Part shown: piece by piece, positions 45,463 to 52,879 of the stretch | Position numbering within the stretch: position 1 is the first letter of the stretch | Layout: the number at the start of each line of letters is the position of its first letter | Assembly: GCF_900116495.1 (NCBI RefSeq) | Contig: NZ_FPAY01000001.1 | Location: 124,001 to 188,000 of the forward strand | Origin: Arthrobacter sp. ov118 | GTDB taxonomy: Bacteria; Actinomycetota; Actinomycetes; Actinomycetales; Micrococcaceae | Length of the DNA: 64,000 nucleotides | Direction of reading: 5' to 3' | Translations under genes and position numbers: made by a program | Notes under the pieces: model-generated | What the model was told of the DNA's origin: nothing | Database searches by the model: none | What the model saw: the letters and a program-made list of their open reading frames with translations, nothing else

Positions 45463-45552
45463 GAGTCTGCACTGTTGTTAAGTTTTGCGCTGTTATTGGG
45501 GCTTGCAACGGTGCTGGGATTTGCACTGGTGTTGAGATTTGCACTGTTATCC
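45463..45552. repeat. Five degenerate 18-bp tandem repeats upstream of the TetR gene
   Basis: Units start at 45463, 45481, 45499, 45517 and 45535 and share a TTTGCACTGTTRTT-like core; TTGCACTG is exact in the last two. The array is AT-richer than its surroundings and ends 64 bp before the TetR start. It does not match CRISPR spacing, as there are no spacers. Confidence 0.8.
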
Positions 45553-45616
45553 AGTTCCGTAATGCCGTGGAATCTCACATACATGCAATCGTGCGAAGAG
45601 GGAAAGAAGGCCGACA

Positions 45617-46282
45617 GTGGTCCATCAGGCGCCGTTGGAGCGGGACGAGACCGGCAAGCGGTCGGCCGGGCAGACCAGGAGCGGTCAGCGCTCAGCACGC
45701 CTACCCCGTGACGAACGACGGGCGCAGCTCCTGGCAGCCGCGCATGAAGTCTTCGTGGCCAATGGCTACCACGGTGCCGCCATGGATGAGATCGCCGAGA
45801 CCGCCCACGTCAGCAAGCCGGTGCTATACCAGCATTTCCCGTCAAAGCGGGACCTGTACCTGGCTTTGCTGGACAGCCATCTCAGCACGCTGATCGACCT
45901 CCTGCTGGGCGCCCTGAATTCCACCACCGACAACGACGAGCGCGTCCAGGCGGTCATGCGGGCCTACTTCCGGTTCATCGCCAATGATGACCAGGCGCAC
46001 CGGCTCGTCTTCGAGTCGGACCTGATCAACGACGTCGACGTCAGTGCCCGGCTGGAAGCATTCAACAAGACCTTCGCCGACGCCGTCGCTCGCGTTATCG
46101 CGGAAGACACCAAGCTGCCGGAGCTGGAGGCGCAGCTACTGGGCCGCGGACTCGCCGGACTGGCCCAGGTAAGCGCGCGGTACTGGCTGGAAACGGACGG
46201 AAACCTGGATCTCGATGTGGCCAGCGACCTCATCTACCGTTTAGCTTGGCGCGGAATCTCCCGCTTCCCCAAGGAGACCTAG
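45617..46282 (+). CDS. TetR-family transcriptional regulator
   Basis: A 221-residue repressor-type protein. A basic disordered N-terminus (1-28) is followed by the HTH domain (about 30-78) with AHEVFVANGYHGAAMDEIAE and AHVSKPVLYQHFPSKRDLYL. The C-terminal ligand domain is alpha-helical and unassigned. The GTG start has AGAAGG 6-11 nt upstream. The gene is next to a DUF3107 gene, as recalled for Rv3208/Rv3208A. A run of 18-bp repeats upstream may be its own operator. Confidence 0.9.
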   Translation: MVHQAPLERDETGKRSAGQTRSGQRSARLPRDERRAQLLAAAHEVFVANGYHGAAMDEIAETAHVSKPVLYQHFPSKRDLYLALLDSHLSTLIDLLLGALNSTTDNDERVQAVMRAYFRFIANDDQAHRLVFESDLINDVDVSARLEAFNKTFADAVARVIAEDTKLPELEAQLLGRGLAGLAQVSARYWLETDGNLDLDVASDLIYRLAWRGISRFPKET

Positions 46283-46340
46283 GCTACAAATAGAGATTGA
46301 CAGACATTTCTTAGACGTTGACTGGCTGGGAGGCCTTGCT

Positions 46341-46565
46341 GTGGAAGTAAAGATTGGTATTCAGAACGTTGGCCGCGAAATTGTGCTCGAATCGGCCCAG
46401 GACGCCGACGCCGTCGCCAAGGTAGTGGGCGAGGCGATCGCCAAGGGCAGCGAACTGCGACTGAAGGACGACAAGGGCCGCCTGGTGATCGTCCCCGCCA
46501 GTGTTCTGGGCTACGTGGAAATCGGGGCGGAAGAAGCACGGCGCGTCGGCTTCGGCGCCCTCTAG
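46341..46565 (+). CDS. DUF3107 family small protein
   Basis: A 74-residue protein matching the actinobacterial DUF3107 family (MEVKIGIQNVGREIVLESAQ at the start, VIVPASVLGYVEIG near the end). Function is unknown; the fold is a small alpha/beta protein. GTG start with GGGAGG 7 nt upstream. It follows the TetR gene, an arrangement also recalled in mycobacteria. Confidence 0.88.
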   Translation: MEVKIGIQNVGREIVLESAQDADAVAKVVGEAIAKGSELRLKDDKGRLVIVPASVLGYVEIGAEEARRVGFGAL

Positions 46566-46633
46566 TCCGGCCTCCGCCCAACTCCGCAGCCGTTTCTTTG
46601 AGTCGTTTCCTTCCCTATCGCGAGGTGCCCTGA

Positions 46634-46936
46634 ATGCTTTCCCTGATTGTGGTCGCCCTGGTGACCGTTGCTGCGGGCTTTGTGGTGTGGGCCAACGACA
46701 AGCGGCACACGAAATACGGCATCAGCGTCCCGGCGGGGGTCGCCGCCTTCGTCGGCATGCTGAGCTGGATCATCTTCATGGCGGCCGGGTTCGGCTACCA
46801 GCCGGGCCTGACGTGGATTCCGTGGATCCTGCCGATGCTCCTGGGCTCGGCAGCCGCCGTCGCAGCCGCGGGTTATCTCGGCAAGACCCGGACCCGGCAG
46901 GACACCGAAAAGCTCACCGCCATCCTGAGGCTCTAG
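46634..46936 (+). CDS. Small membrane protein, three transmembrane helices
   Basis: A 100-residue protein not assigned to a function. Helices lie at about 1-19, 31-52 and 58-82 (LPMLLGSAAAVAAAGYLG); the loop ANDKRHTKYG and the C-terminus are charged. The ATG has GAGGTG upstream. It follows the DUF3107 gene by 68 bp and may be co-transcribed. Confidence 0.75.
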   Translation: MLSLIVVALVTVAAGFVVWANDKRHTKYGISVPAGVAAFVGMLSWIIFMAAGFGYQPGLTWIPWILPMLLGSAAAVAAAGYLGKTRTRQDTEKLTAILRL

Positions 46937-46956
46937 CGGTCAACCCGCTCTAGGGA

Positions 46957-47643
46957 TCAGCCCTGCGGCGCCTGTTCCGGAAGGTCCGGCTCGTGGTTTT
47001 CCTCGGTGCACAGGCACAGCCGGTTTCCCTGCGCATCCGTGACCACCACCCAGTCGGGTGCGTGGTCACGGTTCATTAACGCCCCCGTGGCCGCCGTCTT
47101 GTCCAAAACGACGGCGGATTCGGCCTTGCTCCGGTGGACGTCCAGGTGGAGGCGGTTGACGTTCGGCGTGCTGGTTTCCTGGAACCAAAGCCCGGGCCCG
47201 CGCCCGTAGGGGTCCACAAGATCCCCGAACCTGCCCTTTCGATAACCGAGGGCCACCCGCCAGACCTCCGAAATCGCCGCGGGGTCATCCGTATCGATGC
47301 CGATCTCGACCGACCGGTACAGCCCCGGCTCCGCGGCGGCGCCGGCCTCCGCGGCGGCGGCGGTGGCCGCCGTCGCCGCACGGACGTCCCGGGCTGTGAC
47401 CTCCGAACCGGCGTCGTGCGAGGTGAATCGCAGGAACACCCGGTTGTAGCGCCAGTCCAGGTCAGGGTGGTGGTCCAGTTCCTCGGCGACGCGCCCGACG
47501 GCGGCGATCAGCTCCAGCGCCGCCGCCGACGTCGCTGTTTTATACACCGTCACCAGCCCGCCCAGCCGGTACCTCCAGTCCGGGAGACCCGCGAGGGCGT
47601 CGTCGATCTGCGGCCGGGTGAGGACGGGGTCCGTGGCTGCCAC
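46957..47643 (-). CDS. Pterin-4a-carbinolamine dehydratase fused to a VOC (glyoxalase-fold) domain
   Basis: A 228-residue two-domain protein. Residues about 5-85 form a PCD/DCoH-like domain with the dehydratase motif HHPDLDWRYNRV. Residues about 115-215 form a VOC domain (YRSVEIGIDTDDPAAISEVW, NRLHLDVH, WVVVTDAQGNRLCLC) of the glyoxalase/bleomycin-resistance fold. The GTG at 47643 is chosen for its AGGAG 6-10 nt upstream. No phenylalanine hydroxylase is nearby, so the substrate is unclear. Confidence 0.85.
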   Translation of the reverse strand: MAATDPVLTRPQIDDALAGLPDWRYRLGGLVTVYKTATSAAALELIAAVGRVAEELDHHPDLDWRYNRVFLRFTSHDAGSEVTARDVRAATAATAAAAEAGAAAEPGLYRSVEIGIDTDDPAAISEVWRVALGYRKGRFGDLVDPYGRGPGLWFQETSTPNVNRLHLDVHRSKAESAVVLDKTAATGALMNRDHAPDWVVVTDAQGNRLCLCTEENHEPDLPEQAPQG

Positions 47644-47724
47644 TGGAGGCTCCTTGCTATGTGACGTGCTCTGTGGCCGGATCAACCGGCCGCACCAACC
47701 GACCGAATCACACGGCCCGTCGGC

Positions 47725-48564
47725 CTAAAGGAACTCGGCCCTGCCTTCCATGGCCGAGGACGCCAACGCGTGTTCGCGACGCGGGATTCTGCCCGCTTTT
47801 TTTGCCAGCCTACCGGCCAGGACGGCGTGTTTGAAGGCCTCTCCCATCAGCGCGGGATCCTGGGCCCGGGTCACGGCAGTGGCCAGCAGCACCGCGTCGC
47901 AGCCGAGTTCCATCGCCAGCGCCGCGTCCGAGGCAGTGCCGATTCCGGCGTCGAGCACCACGGGCACGGATGCCCGCGCGACAATCAGTTCGATGTTGTG
48001 CGGGTTCAGGATGCCCAGGCCGGTGCCGATCGGCGCGCCCAGCGGCATCACGGCCGTCGCCCCGAGGTTTTCCAGCCGGAGGGCCAGCACGGGGTCGTCG
48101 TTGGTGTAGGCGAAGACCTTGAAGCCGCGCGCCACGAGTTGCTCCGTTGCTTCCACGAGTTCGACGGCGTCCGGCAGCAGGGTGTGCTCGTCGGCGATGA
48201 CTTCAAGCTTGACCCAGTCCGTTTCGAGGGCCTCCCGGGCCAGCTCTGCGGTGAGGACGGCGTCTCTGGCGGTGAAGCAGCCGGCCGTGTTGGGCAGCAC
48301 CCTGATGTTGTGGTCCACGAGCAGCTGGAACAGTGAGCCCGTCTCCGCCGGCGAGTACCGGCGCATCGCCACAGTGGTCAGTTCCGTCCCGGAGGCCACG
48401 AGCGCCGCCCCCAGTCCGTCCAGGCTCGGCGCGCCGCCGGTGCCCATGATGAGGCGGGAGCCGAGCGTCACGCCGTCGACCACGAAAGGATCGGCCGGCG
48501 CCCCGGCGGCCGCAGCGGCGGCAACAACGTCCGGGGCGGCTGGATTCAGGGTTGTCTCGTTCAT
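47725..48564 (-). CDS. thiG: Thiazole synthase
   Basis: A 279-residue TIM-barrel enzyme that forms the thiazole of thiamine from deoxyxylulose phosphate, dehydroglycine and ThiS thiocarboxylate. Visible are GSRLIMGTGGAPSL, TVAMRRYSPAETG, the Schiff-base Lys in DWVKLEVIADEHTLLPD, and the phosphate site VLDAGIGTASDAALAMELG. ATG 48564 has GGGAGG 9 nt upstream; an ATG three codons earlier overlaps the thiS stop but has no spacing for a ribosome-binding site. Confidence 0.94.
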   Translation of the reverse strand: MNETTLNPAAPDVVAAAAAAGAPADPFVVDGVTLGSRLIMGTGGAPSLDGLGAALVASGTELTTVAMRRYSPAETGSLFQLLVDHNIRVLPNTAGCFTARDAVLTAELAREALETDWVKLEVIADEHTLLPDAVELVEATEQLVARGFKVFAYTNDDPVLALRLENLGATAVMPLGAPIGTGLGILNPHNIELIVARASVPVVLDAGIGTASDAALAMELGCDAVLLATAVTRAQDPALMGEAFKHAVLAGRLAKKAGRIPRREHALASSAMEGRAEFL

Positions 48565-48569
48565 GCCGG

Positions 48570-48806
48570 TCATCCTCCCTGGACTGCCGTGACAAGTTCG
48601 ACGTCGTCGCCGTCGGCGAGCGCGGTGGCGTGCCACTGGCTGCGGGGCACCACTTCGGCGTTGCGGGCCACCGCGACTCCAAGCTTGAGCCCGTCGGCGG
48701 CCCGGCCGTCGGGACCGATGCTCCGGCCGGTGAGCTGGCTGACGAGCGTGCTGACGGAGGCGCCGTCGACGACGCTCTGCTCCGTTCCGTTGAGTCTGAT
48801 GTTCAT
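48570..48806 (-). CDS. thiS: Sulfur carrier protein ThiS
   Basis: A 78-residue ubiquitin-fold protein ending in the required Gly-Gly (VTAVQGG), whose C-terminus is adenylated and thiocarboxylated to supply sulfur for the thiazole. VAVARNAEVVPRSQWHATAL is typical. The ATG overlaps the thiO stop (ATGA) and has AGGAAG upstream. The MoeZ-like protein at 44.2 kb is the only E1-like activator in the window. Confidence 0.94.
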   Translation of the reverse strand: MNIRLNGTEQSVVDGASVSTLVSQLTGRSIGPDGRAADGLKLGVAVARNAEVVPRSQWHATALADGDDVELVTAVQGG

Positions 48807-50152
48807 GCTGCTTCCTTGTTGTGGCTGTCACCGGACGTACCGGGGACGCGGGAAAAACGGTCAGGACGGAATCCGTCCCAGCGCGGGTCGGCTGTACCGT
48901 CCATGAGCTGCCGGGAGACGGCGGCCGCAGCGGGGGTCAGCTGCACGCCGTGCCGGAAGAAACCTGTGGCGATGATGAGCCCCGGCACGTCCCCGCCGTC
49001 CGCTGCCGCGACCCGCCCCAGCAGCGGGGCGTTGTCCGGCGTGCCGGGCCGGGCCCGCGCCGTGGCTTCGAGCAGTTCCAGCTCCGCCACCGCGGGCACC
49101 AGCTGCTGCGCGTCGCGGAGCAGCTGGTAGATGCCGCCGGCGGACACGGCGTTCGGATCGGCCGGGCCGTCCTCGCGCTGGGTGGCACCAATTACCACCG
49201 TGCCGTCCTGCCGGGGCACGATGTACACCGGCACGCCGCGCACCATGCCACGCACAGTGGCCGTGAGCAGCGGCCGCAGGTGCCCGGGCACACGGAGCCG
49301 GAGGATGTCACCGTAGACCGGCCGCAGCGGCAGCACCAGTTCCGGGGGCAGCCCGTCGAGCGCGGAGGCGCCAAGCCCGTTGGCGACCACGGTTTCCGCG
49401 GCCCGCACGGAACCGCCGCCGGCCAGCCGGACCCCGGCGACGCGGCCGTCTTCCCACAGCAGCCCGGCCGCGCGCCGGCGGACGCAGCTGTTGCCCTCGG
49501 CGTCGAGCAATTCGGCGAGCCGGGCGATCAGCAGTCTCGGGTCCACCTGGTGGTCGGCAGGGATGTCGAAGGCACAGGAGATGCCGGGGCTCAGCAACGG
49601 CTCGCGGCCGCGTGCCTCGCGCACTGTCAGGGGTTCCACGGTGAGGCCGCAGGCCTGCTGGGCCTGCCTGAGGTCAGTGAGCGCGCGCCGGTCCGCGGCG
49701 TCGGCCCCGACGGCGAGGGTCGGCGTCGTCAGGTAGCCGGTACCGGCCCCGGATGCCGTTCCGGCGGGACCGGTTTTTACGCAGGCGGCGCCGGCGTCGA
49801 TCGCTGCTGCGAAGCCTGGCCAGAGCCGGGAGGACTCCAGCATCAGCTCCAGGAGCTGTTCCTCCTGGTAGTGCAGTTCGCTGACGGGGGCCAGCATGCC
49901 GGCCGCGGCCCAGCTGGCTCCGCTGCCCGGTGCGTCATCTATCAGGACCACGGACCGGCCGGCACGGCTGGCCTCGAAGGCAATCCCGTGGCCGATCACG
50001 CCGCCGCCGATCACGGCAACGTCGGCGGTGATGTCCCCTGCGGCGCTGATGTCCTCCGGGGTGCTGTCCTCGCAGCTGCCCCGCCTGCCGCCACAATCCC
50101 GGGAGGCGGCGCCATTTGCGGCTTCGGCTTCATGGCTGGCTCTTGCGCCCAT
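48803..50152 (-). CDS. thiO: Glycine oxidase
   Basis: A 449-residue FAD-dependent oxidase that makes dehydroglycine (iminoacetate) for thiazole synthesis. The FAD motif VAVIGGGVIGHGIAFEASRA starts near residue 46 after a disordered N-terminus; SGASWAAAGMLAPVSELHY and the C-terminal GNAPLLGR-like NAPLLGRVAAADGG are typical of ThiO. ATG 50152 has GGAAGGA upstream. It is the first gene after the TPP riboswitch. Confidence 0.92.
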   Translation of the reverse strand: MGARASHEAEAANGAASRDCGGRRGSCEDSTPEDISAAGDITADVAVIGGGVIGHGIAFEASRAGRSVVLIDDAPGSGASWAAAGMLAPVSELHYQEEQLLELMLESSRLWPGFAAAIDAGAACVKTGPAGTASGAGTGYLTTPTLAVGADAADRRALTDLRQAQQACGLTVEPLTVREARGREPLLSPGISCAFDIPADHQVDPRLLIARLAELLDAEGNSCVRRRAAGLLWEDGRVAGVRLAGGGSVRAAETVVANGLGASALDGLPPELVLPLRPVYGDILRLRVPGHLRPLLTATVRGMVRGVPVYIVPRQDGTVVIGATQREDGPADPNAVSAGGIYQLLRDAQQLVPAVAELELLEATARARPGTPDNAPLLGRVAAADGGDVPGLIIATGFFRHGVQLTPAAAAVSRQLMDGTADPRWDGFRPDRFSRVPGTSGDSHNKEAA

Positions 50153-50161
50153 GAAAAATTC

Positions 50162-50262
50162 CTTCCCTACGCCGGTACTAGCCGGATCAGGTCAAGCGGT
50201 CGGCTCTGACGCCCTCTCAGCCGCGCAGCGCCGACATGGGCGCTGCGGGGGCTCCCGCGGTA
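50162..50262 (-). ncRNA. TPP riboswitch (THI element)
   Basis: On the minus strand the conserved core is plain: GCGGGAGCCC at the 5' side, GGCTGAGAGGGCG, then GACCGCTTGACCTGATCCGG and TAGTACCGGCGTAGGGAAGG running into the thiO leader. The thiO Shine-Dalgarno GGAAGG overlaps the 3' side of the element, so thiamine pyrophosphate binding would block translation of thiO-thiS-thiG. The divergent thiE is outside its control. Confidence 0.95.
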
Positions 50263-50282
50263 TTCGCCCAGTTTAGAGGAAC

Positions 50283-50288
50283 TAGGCT
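50283..50288 (+). promoter_or_regulatory. -10 box for leaderless thiE mRNA
   Basis: TAGGCT is followed by 6 nt and the ATG at 50295, the recurring leaderless layout. Confidence 0.45.
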
Positions 50289-50294
50289 GGTGCC

Positions 50295-50990
50295 ATGAGC
50301 CAGGACACCCTCCACACGACTGCCCGCCTCTACCTGTGCACCGACGCCAGGCGCGACCGCGGTGACTTCGCAGACTTCGTGGACGCCGCCTTCGCCGGCG
50401 GCGTGGACATCATCCAGCTGCGCGACAAGTCGCTCGAGGCGGCCGAGGAGCTGGAGCTCCTGGAGGTTCTGCACGCCGCGGCGGCGCGCCACGGCCGGCT
50501 GTGGGCCGTCAATGACCGTGCGGACATTGCATCGCTGTCCGGCGCGCCGGTGTTCCACATCGGGCAGAAGGACATTTCCCTCGCCGCGGCCCGCGGCCTG
50601 CTCGGCAAGCACACCGTGGTCGGCCTGTCCACGCACAGCCCGGAGCAGGTGGACGCCGCCATCGCATCCTCGCCGGGCCGCAAAGGCCTCGACTACTTCT
50701 GCGTGGGACCCGTATGGGCCACTCCCACCAAGCCCGGACGTGCCGCCGTCGGCCTCGACCTGGTGCGTTACGCCGCGCAGGCGATCAGCCGGGCGGACGC
50801 GGAGGGGACCGGGAAGGTCGAGGGCGTCGTGCCCTGGTTCGCCATCGGCGGGATCGACCTCGGGAACGTGGAGCAGGTGGTCGACGCCGGGGCCCGGCGG
50901 ATCGTCGTGGTCAGGGCCATTACGGACGCGGATGATCCGGCCCATGCCGCCGGCGCACTGCTGGCGGCACTGGACGCCGCTGATTCCTGA
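50295..50990 (+). CDS. thiE: Thiamine-phosphate synthase
   Basis: A 231-residue TIM-barrel enzyme that couples HMP pyrophosphate and thiazole phosphate to thiamine phosphate. Visible blocks are VDIIQLRDKSL, RLWAVNDRADIA, the VGLSTHSPEQVDAA strand, DYFCVGPVWATPTKPG and WFAIGGIDLGNV. Length is normal. It is divergent from thiO; thiC and thiD are not in the window. Confidence 0.94.
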   Translation: MSQDTLHTTARLYLCTDARRDRGDFADFVDAAFAGGVDIIQLRDKSLEAAEELELLEVLHAAAARHGRLWAVNDRADIASLSGAPVFHIGQKDISLAAARGLLGKHTVVGLSTHSPEQVDAAIASSPGRKGLDYFCVGPVWATPTKPGRAAVGLDLVRYAAQAISRADAEGTGKVEGVVPWFAIGGIDLGNVEQVVDAGARRIVVVRAITDADDPAHAAGALLAALDAADS

Positions 50991-51054
50991 GCAGGTTTGG
51001 CGGGCGCCGTCCGGGACCGGGCTCCTGATCCAAGACTATTGGCGGAAATCGGGC

Positions 51055-51060
51055 TAACCT
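51055..51060 (+). promoter_or_regulatory. -10 box for leaderless RNB-ribonuclease mRNA
   Basis: TAACCT lies 7 nt before the GTG at 51068 and no Shine-Dalgarno sequence is present. Confidence 0.55.
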
Positions 51061-51067
51061 GATTTTC

Positions 51068-52576
51068 GTGTCCCATCATCGCCTGACCCCGAGCGTTCAC
51101 GAGCAAAAGAACCAGCTCGCCGGAGCGCTCAAGGCGCTGCGCACCGAGCTCGAGCTGCCGGGCCCGTTCCCCCAGGACGTGCTCCGCGACGCGGAGGCGG
51201 CGGTCGCCGAGCACAAGCTTCCGGACCTGGATTTGACGCATGTCGAGTTCGTGACCATCGATCCGGCATCCTCCACCGACCTGGACCAGGCGCTGCACAT
51301 TGAGCGCTCCGACGGCGGCTACAAGGTCTTGTATGCCATCGCGGACGTTCCCTCGTTTGTCGCCCCGGGCGGGGCCCTCGACGCCGAGACCCGCCGCCGC
51401 GGCCAGACTTTCTACACGCCGGACGGGCGGATCCCGCTGCATCCCGAGGTCATCAGCGAAGCCGCAGGCAGCCTCCTGGCGGACCAGCTGTGCGCCGCGT
51501 TCGTCTGGGAGTTCGACCTCGACGCCGCGGCGGAGGTGACCTCGGTGCTCGTGCGGCGCGCGCAGGTCCGCAGCCGCGCGAAGCTCAGCTACAAGGGTGT
51601 GCAGGCAGAGCTCGACGCCGGCACCGCGGCGCCCGTGCTGCAGCTCTTAAAGGAGGTGGGCATCAAGCGGGTGGAACTGGAACGGCTCCGCGGCGGTGCG
51701 AGCCTGAACATGCCGGAACAGGAGATCCAGCAGCTGCCCGACGGCGGCTACCGGATTGTGGCGGTCCCGCCGCTGCCGGTGGAGGACTGGAACGCCCAGA
51801 TTTCGCTCATGACCGGGATGGCGGCCGCGCGGCTGATGCTCCAGGGCAAGGTCGGTATCCTGCGCACCATGCCCGCCCCGGATGAGGCGTCACTGCGCCA
51901 CTTCCACCGCCAGACCCACGCACTCGGCAAGCCCTGGGACGGAGAGATGCGCTACGGCGAATACCTGCGGACCCTGGATCCCATGGATCCCCGGCAGCTG
52001 GCCATCGTGCATTCTGCCGGCATGCTCTTCCGCGGCGCCGGTTACACGCACTTCGACGGCACCGTGCCGCAAGCCGCCGTCCAGTCCGCCATCGGCGCGG
52101 CGTACGCCCATTCCACGGCGCCGCTGCGTCGGCTGGTTGACCGGTTCGTGCTGGTGATCTGCGAGGCCCTGAGCAACGGCACCGAGGTTCCGGCCTGGGC
52201 GCGGGCGGCCCTGCCGTCCCTTCCGGCCATCATGGCAACGTCGGACCAACTGGCCGCCAAGCTGGAGCGGCTCGCCCTGGACACCGTGGAGGCAGCGCTG
52301 CTGGTCAACCACATCGGCCAGGAATTCGACGCCGTCGTCCTCTCCGGCCCGAAGCCGGCCAAGGGCAGCAATGGCGGCAGCAACGGCAACGGGAACGGGG
52401 GGATGTCCGGGAAGGCCAACGGCAACGGGAACGGGCCGTCCGGGATGGTCCAGATCGCCGAGCCCGCGGTGACCGCCCGGTGCCCCGGCGAGCTCGAACC
52501 AGGCACGCAGGTCCGGGTCCGGGTGGTGGCTTCGGACATCGCCACACGCGAAATCCGACTCGAACTCGTGGGCTGA
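51068..52576 (+). CDS. RNB-domain ribonuclease (RNase II/R family), compact form
   Basis: A 502-residue 3'-5' exoribonuclease-like protein. The RNB domain starts near residue 55; the catalytic loop reads TIDPASSTDLDQALHIE, so the fourth acidic position of RNase II (DDA) is Gln. The two N-terminal cold-shock domains of RNase II/R are missing. A Gly/Asn-rich linker (about 436-460) precedes a short S1/OB-like end (GTQVRVRVVASDIATREIRL). It may be a specialised trimming enzyme; whether it is active is open. Confidence 0.85.
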   Translation: MSHHRLTPSVHEQKNQLAGALKALRTELELPGPFPQDVLRDAEAAVAEHKLPDLDLTHVEFVTIDPASSTDLDQALHIERSDGGYKVLYAIADVPSFVAPGGALDAETRRRGQTFYTPDGRIPLHPEVISEAAGSLLADQLCAAFVWEFDLDAAAEVTSVLVRRAQVRSRAKLSYKGVQAELDAGTAAPVLQLLKEVGIKRVELERLRGGASLNMPEQEIQQLPDGGYRIVAVPPLPVEDWNAQISLMTGMAAARLMLQGKVGILRTMPAPDEASLRHFHRQTHALGKPWDGEMRYGEYLRTLDPMDPRQLAIVHSAGMLFRGAGYTHFDGTVPQAAVQSAIGAAYAHSTAPLRRLVDRFVLVICEALSNGTEVPAWARAALPSLPAIMATSDQLAAKLERLALDTVEAALLVNHIGQEFDAVVLSGPKPAKGSNGGSNGNGNGGMSGKANGNGNGPSGMVQIAEPAVTARCPGELEPGTQVRVRVVASDIATREIRLELVG

Positions 52577-52643
52577 CGCACCGCGGCAGGGGCGCTCCGG
52601 CGGCGCGGTTGGGCCCAAGTCGAGGATCCGGGCCCCGTACAGC

Positions 52644-52649
52644 TAGACT
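52644..52649 (+). promoter_or_regulatory. Candidate -10 box of the DEAD-box helicase transcript
   Basis: TAGACT fits TANNNT; no clear -35 was found. Transcription starting near 52656 would give a leader of about 225 nt. Confidence 0.4.
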
Positions 52650-52661
52650 GGAGAGGTAGAA

Positions 52662-52727
52662 ATGGATGCCCGGTCGTTGATTTCCATGATTTTCGAATTC
52701 AACAAGCCCGCCCCTACGCGATCTTGA
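52662..52727 (+). CDS. Candidate 21-residue leader peptide before the DEAD-box gene
   Basis: ATG 52662 opens a frame of 21 codons ending TGA (starts MDARSLISMIFEFNK). GAGAGG lies 5 nt upstream of the ATG, a better ribosome-binding site than the helicase itself has. It ends 152 bp before the helicase start. Coding status is unproven; the alternative is chance plus a promoter at 52644. Confidence 0.35.
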   Translation: MDARSLISMIFEFNKPAPTRS

Positions 52728-52879
52728 GATACACCCGCTGGTCCCCAGTGCCAGCATTTAGATAGCCCGCGATCGGCTTCCACTGGACTTGCTTGCGCGC
52801 CCGAGCGTGCTCCGGAACGGCCACCACGGCCGGCCCGTTGAGCAAGCAGCGCAGCCCAAATGAATAAGGAAACTCCCCT

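Larger units (their letters stand above)
52577..52879 (+). other. 303-bp leader region of the DEAD-box helicase gene
   Basis: It holds a promoter-like TAGACT (52644-52649), a 21-codon uORF (52662-52727), and about 150 nt of further leader in which TGCTTGC and GCAAGCA can pair near its middle and 3' part. AAGGA precedes the helicase GTG. No known riboswitch was recognised. Confidence 0.6.

Noticed and set aside
45463..45552. 18-bp repeats as a CRISPR array
   Set aside because: Repeats are contiguous, short and degenerate, with no spacers or cas genes.
45475..45711. A small hydrophobic plus-strand frame before the TetR gene, and an Asn/Ser-rich minus-strand frame at 45447-45698
   Set aside because: Both arise from translating the 18-bp repeats; neither has a ribosome-binding site, and one runs into the TetR gene in another frame.
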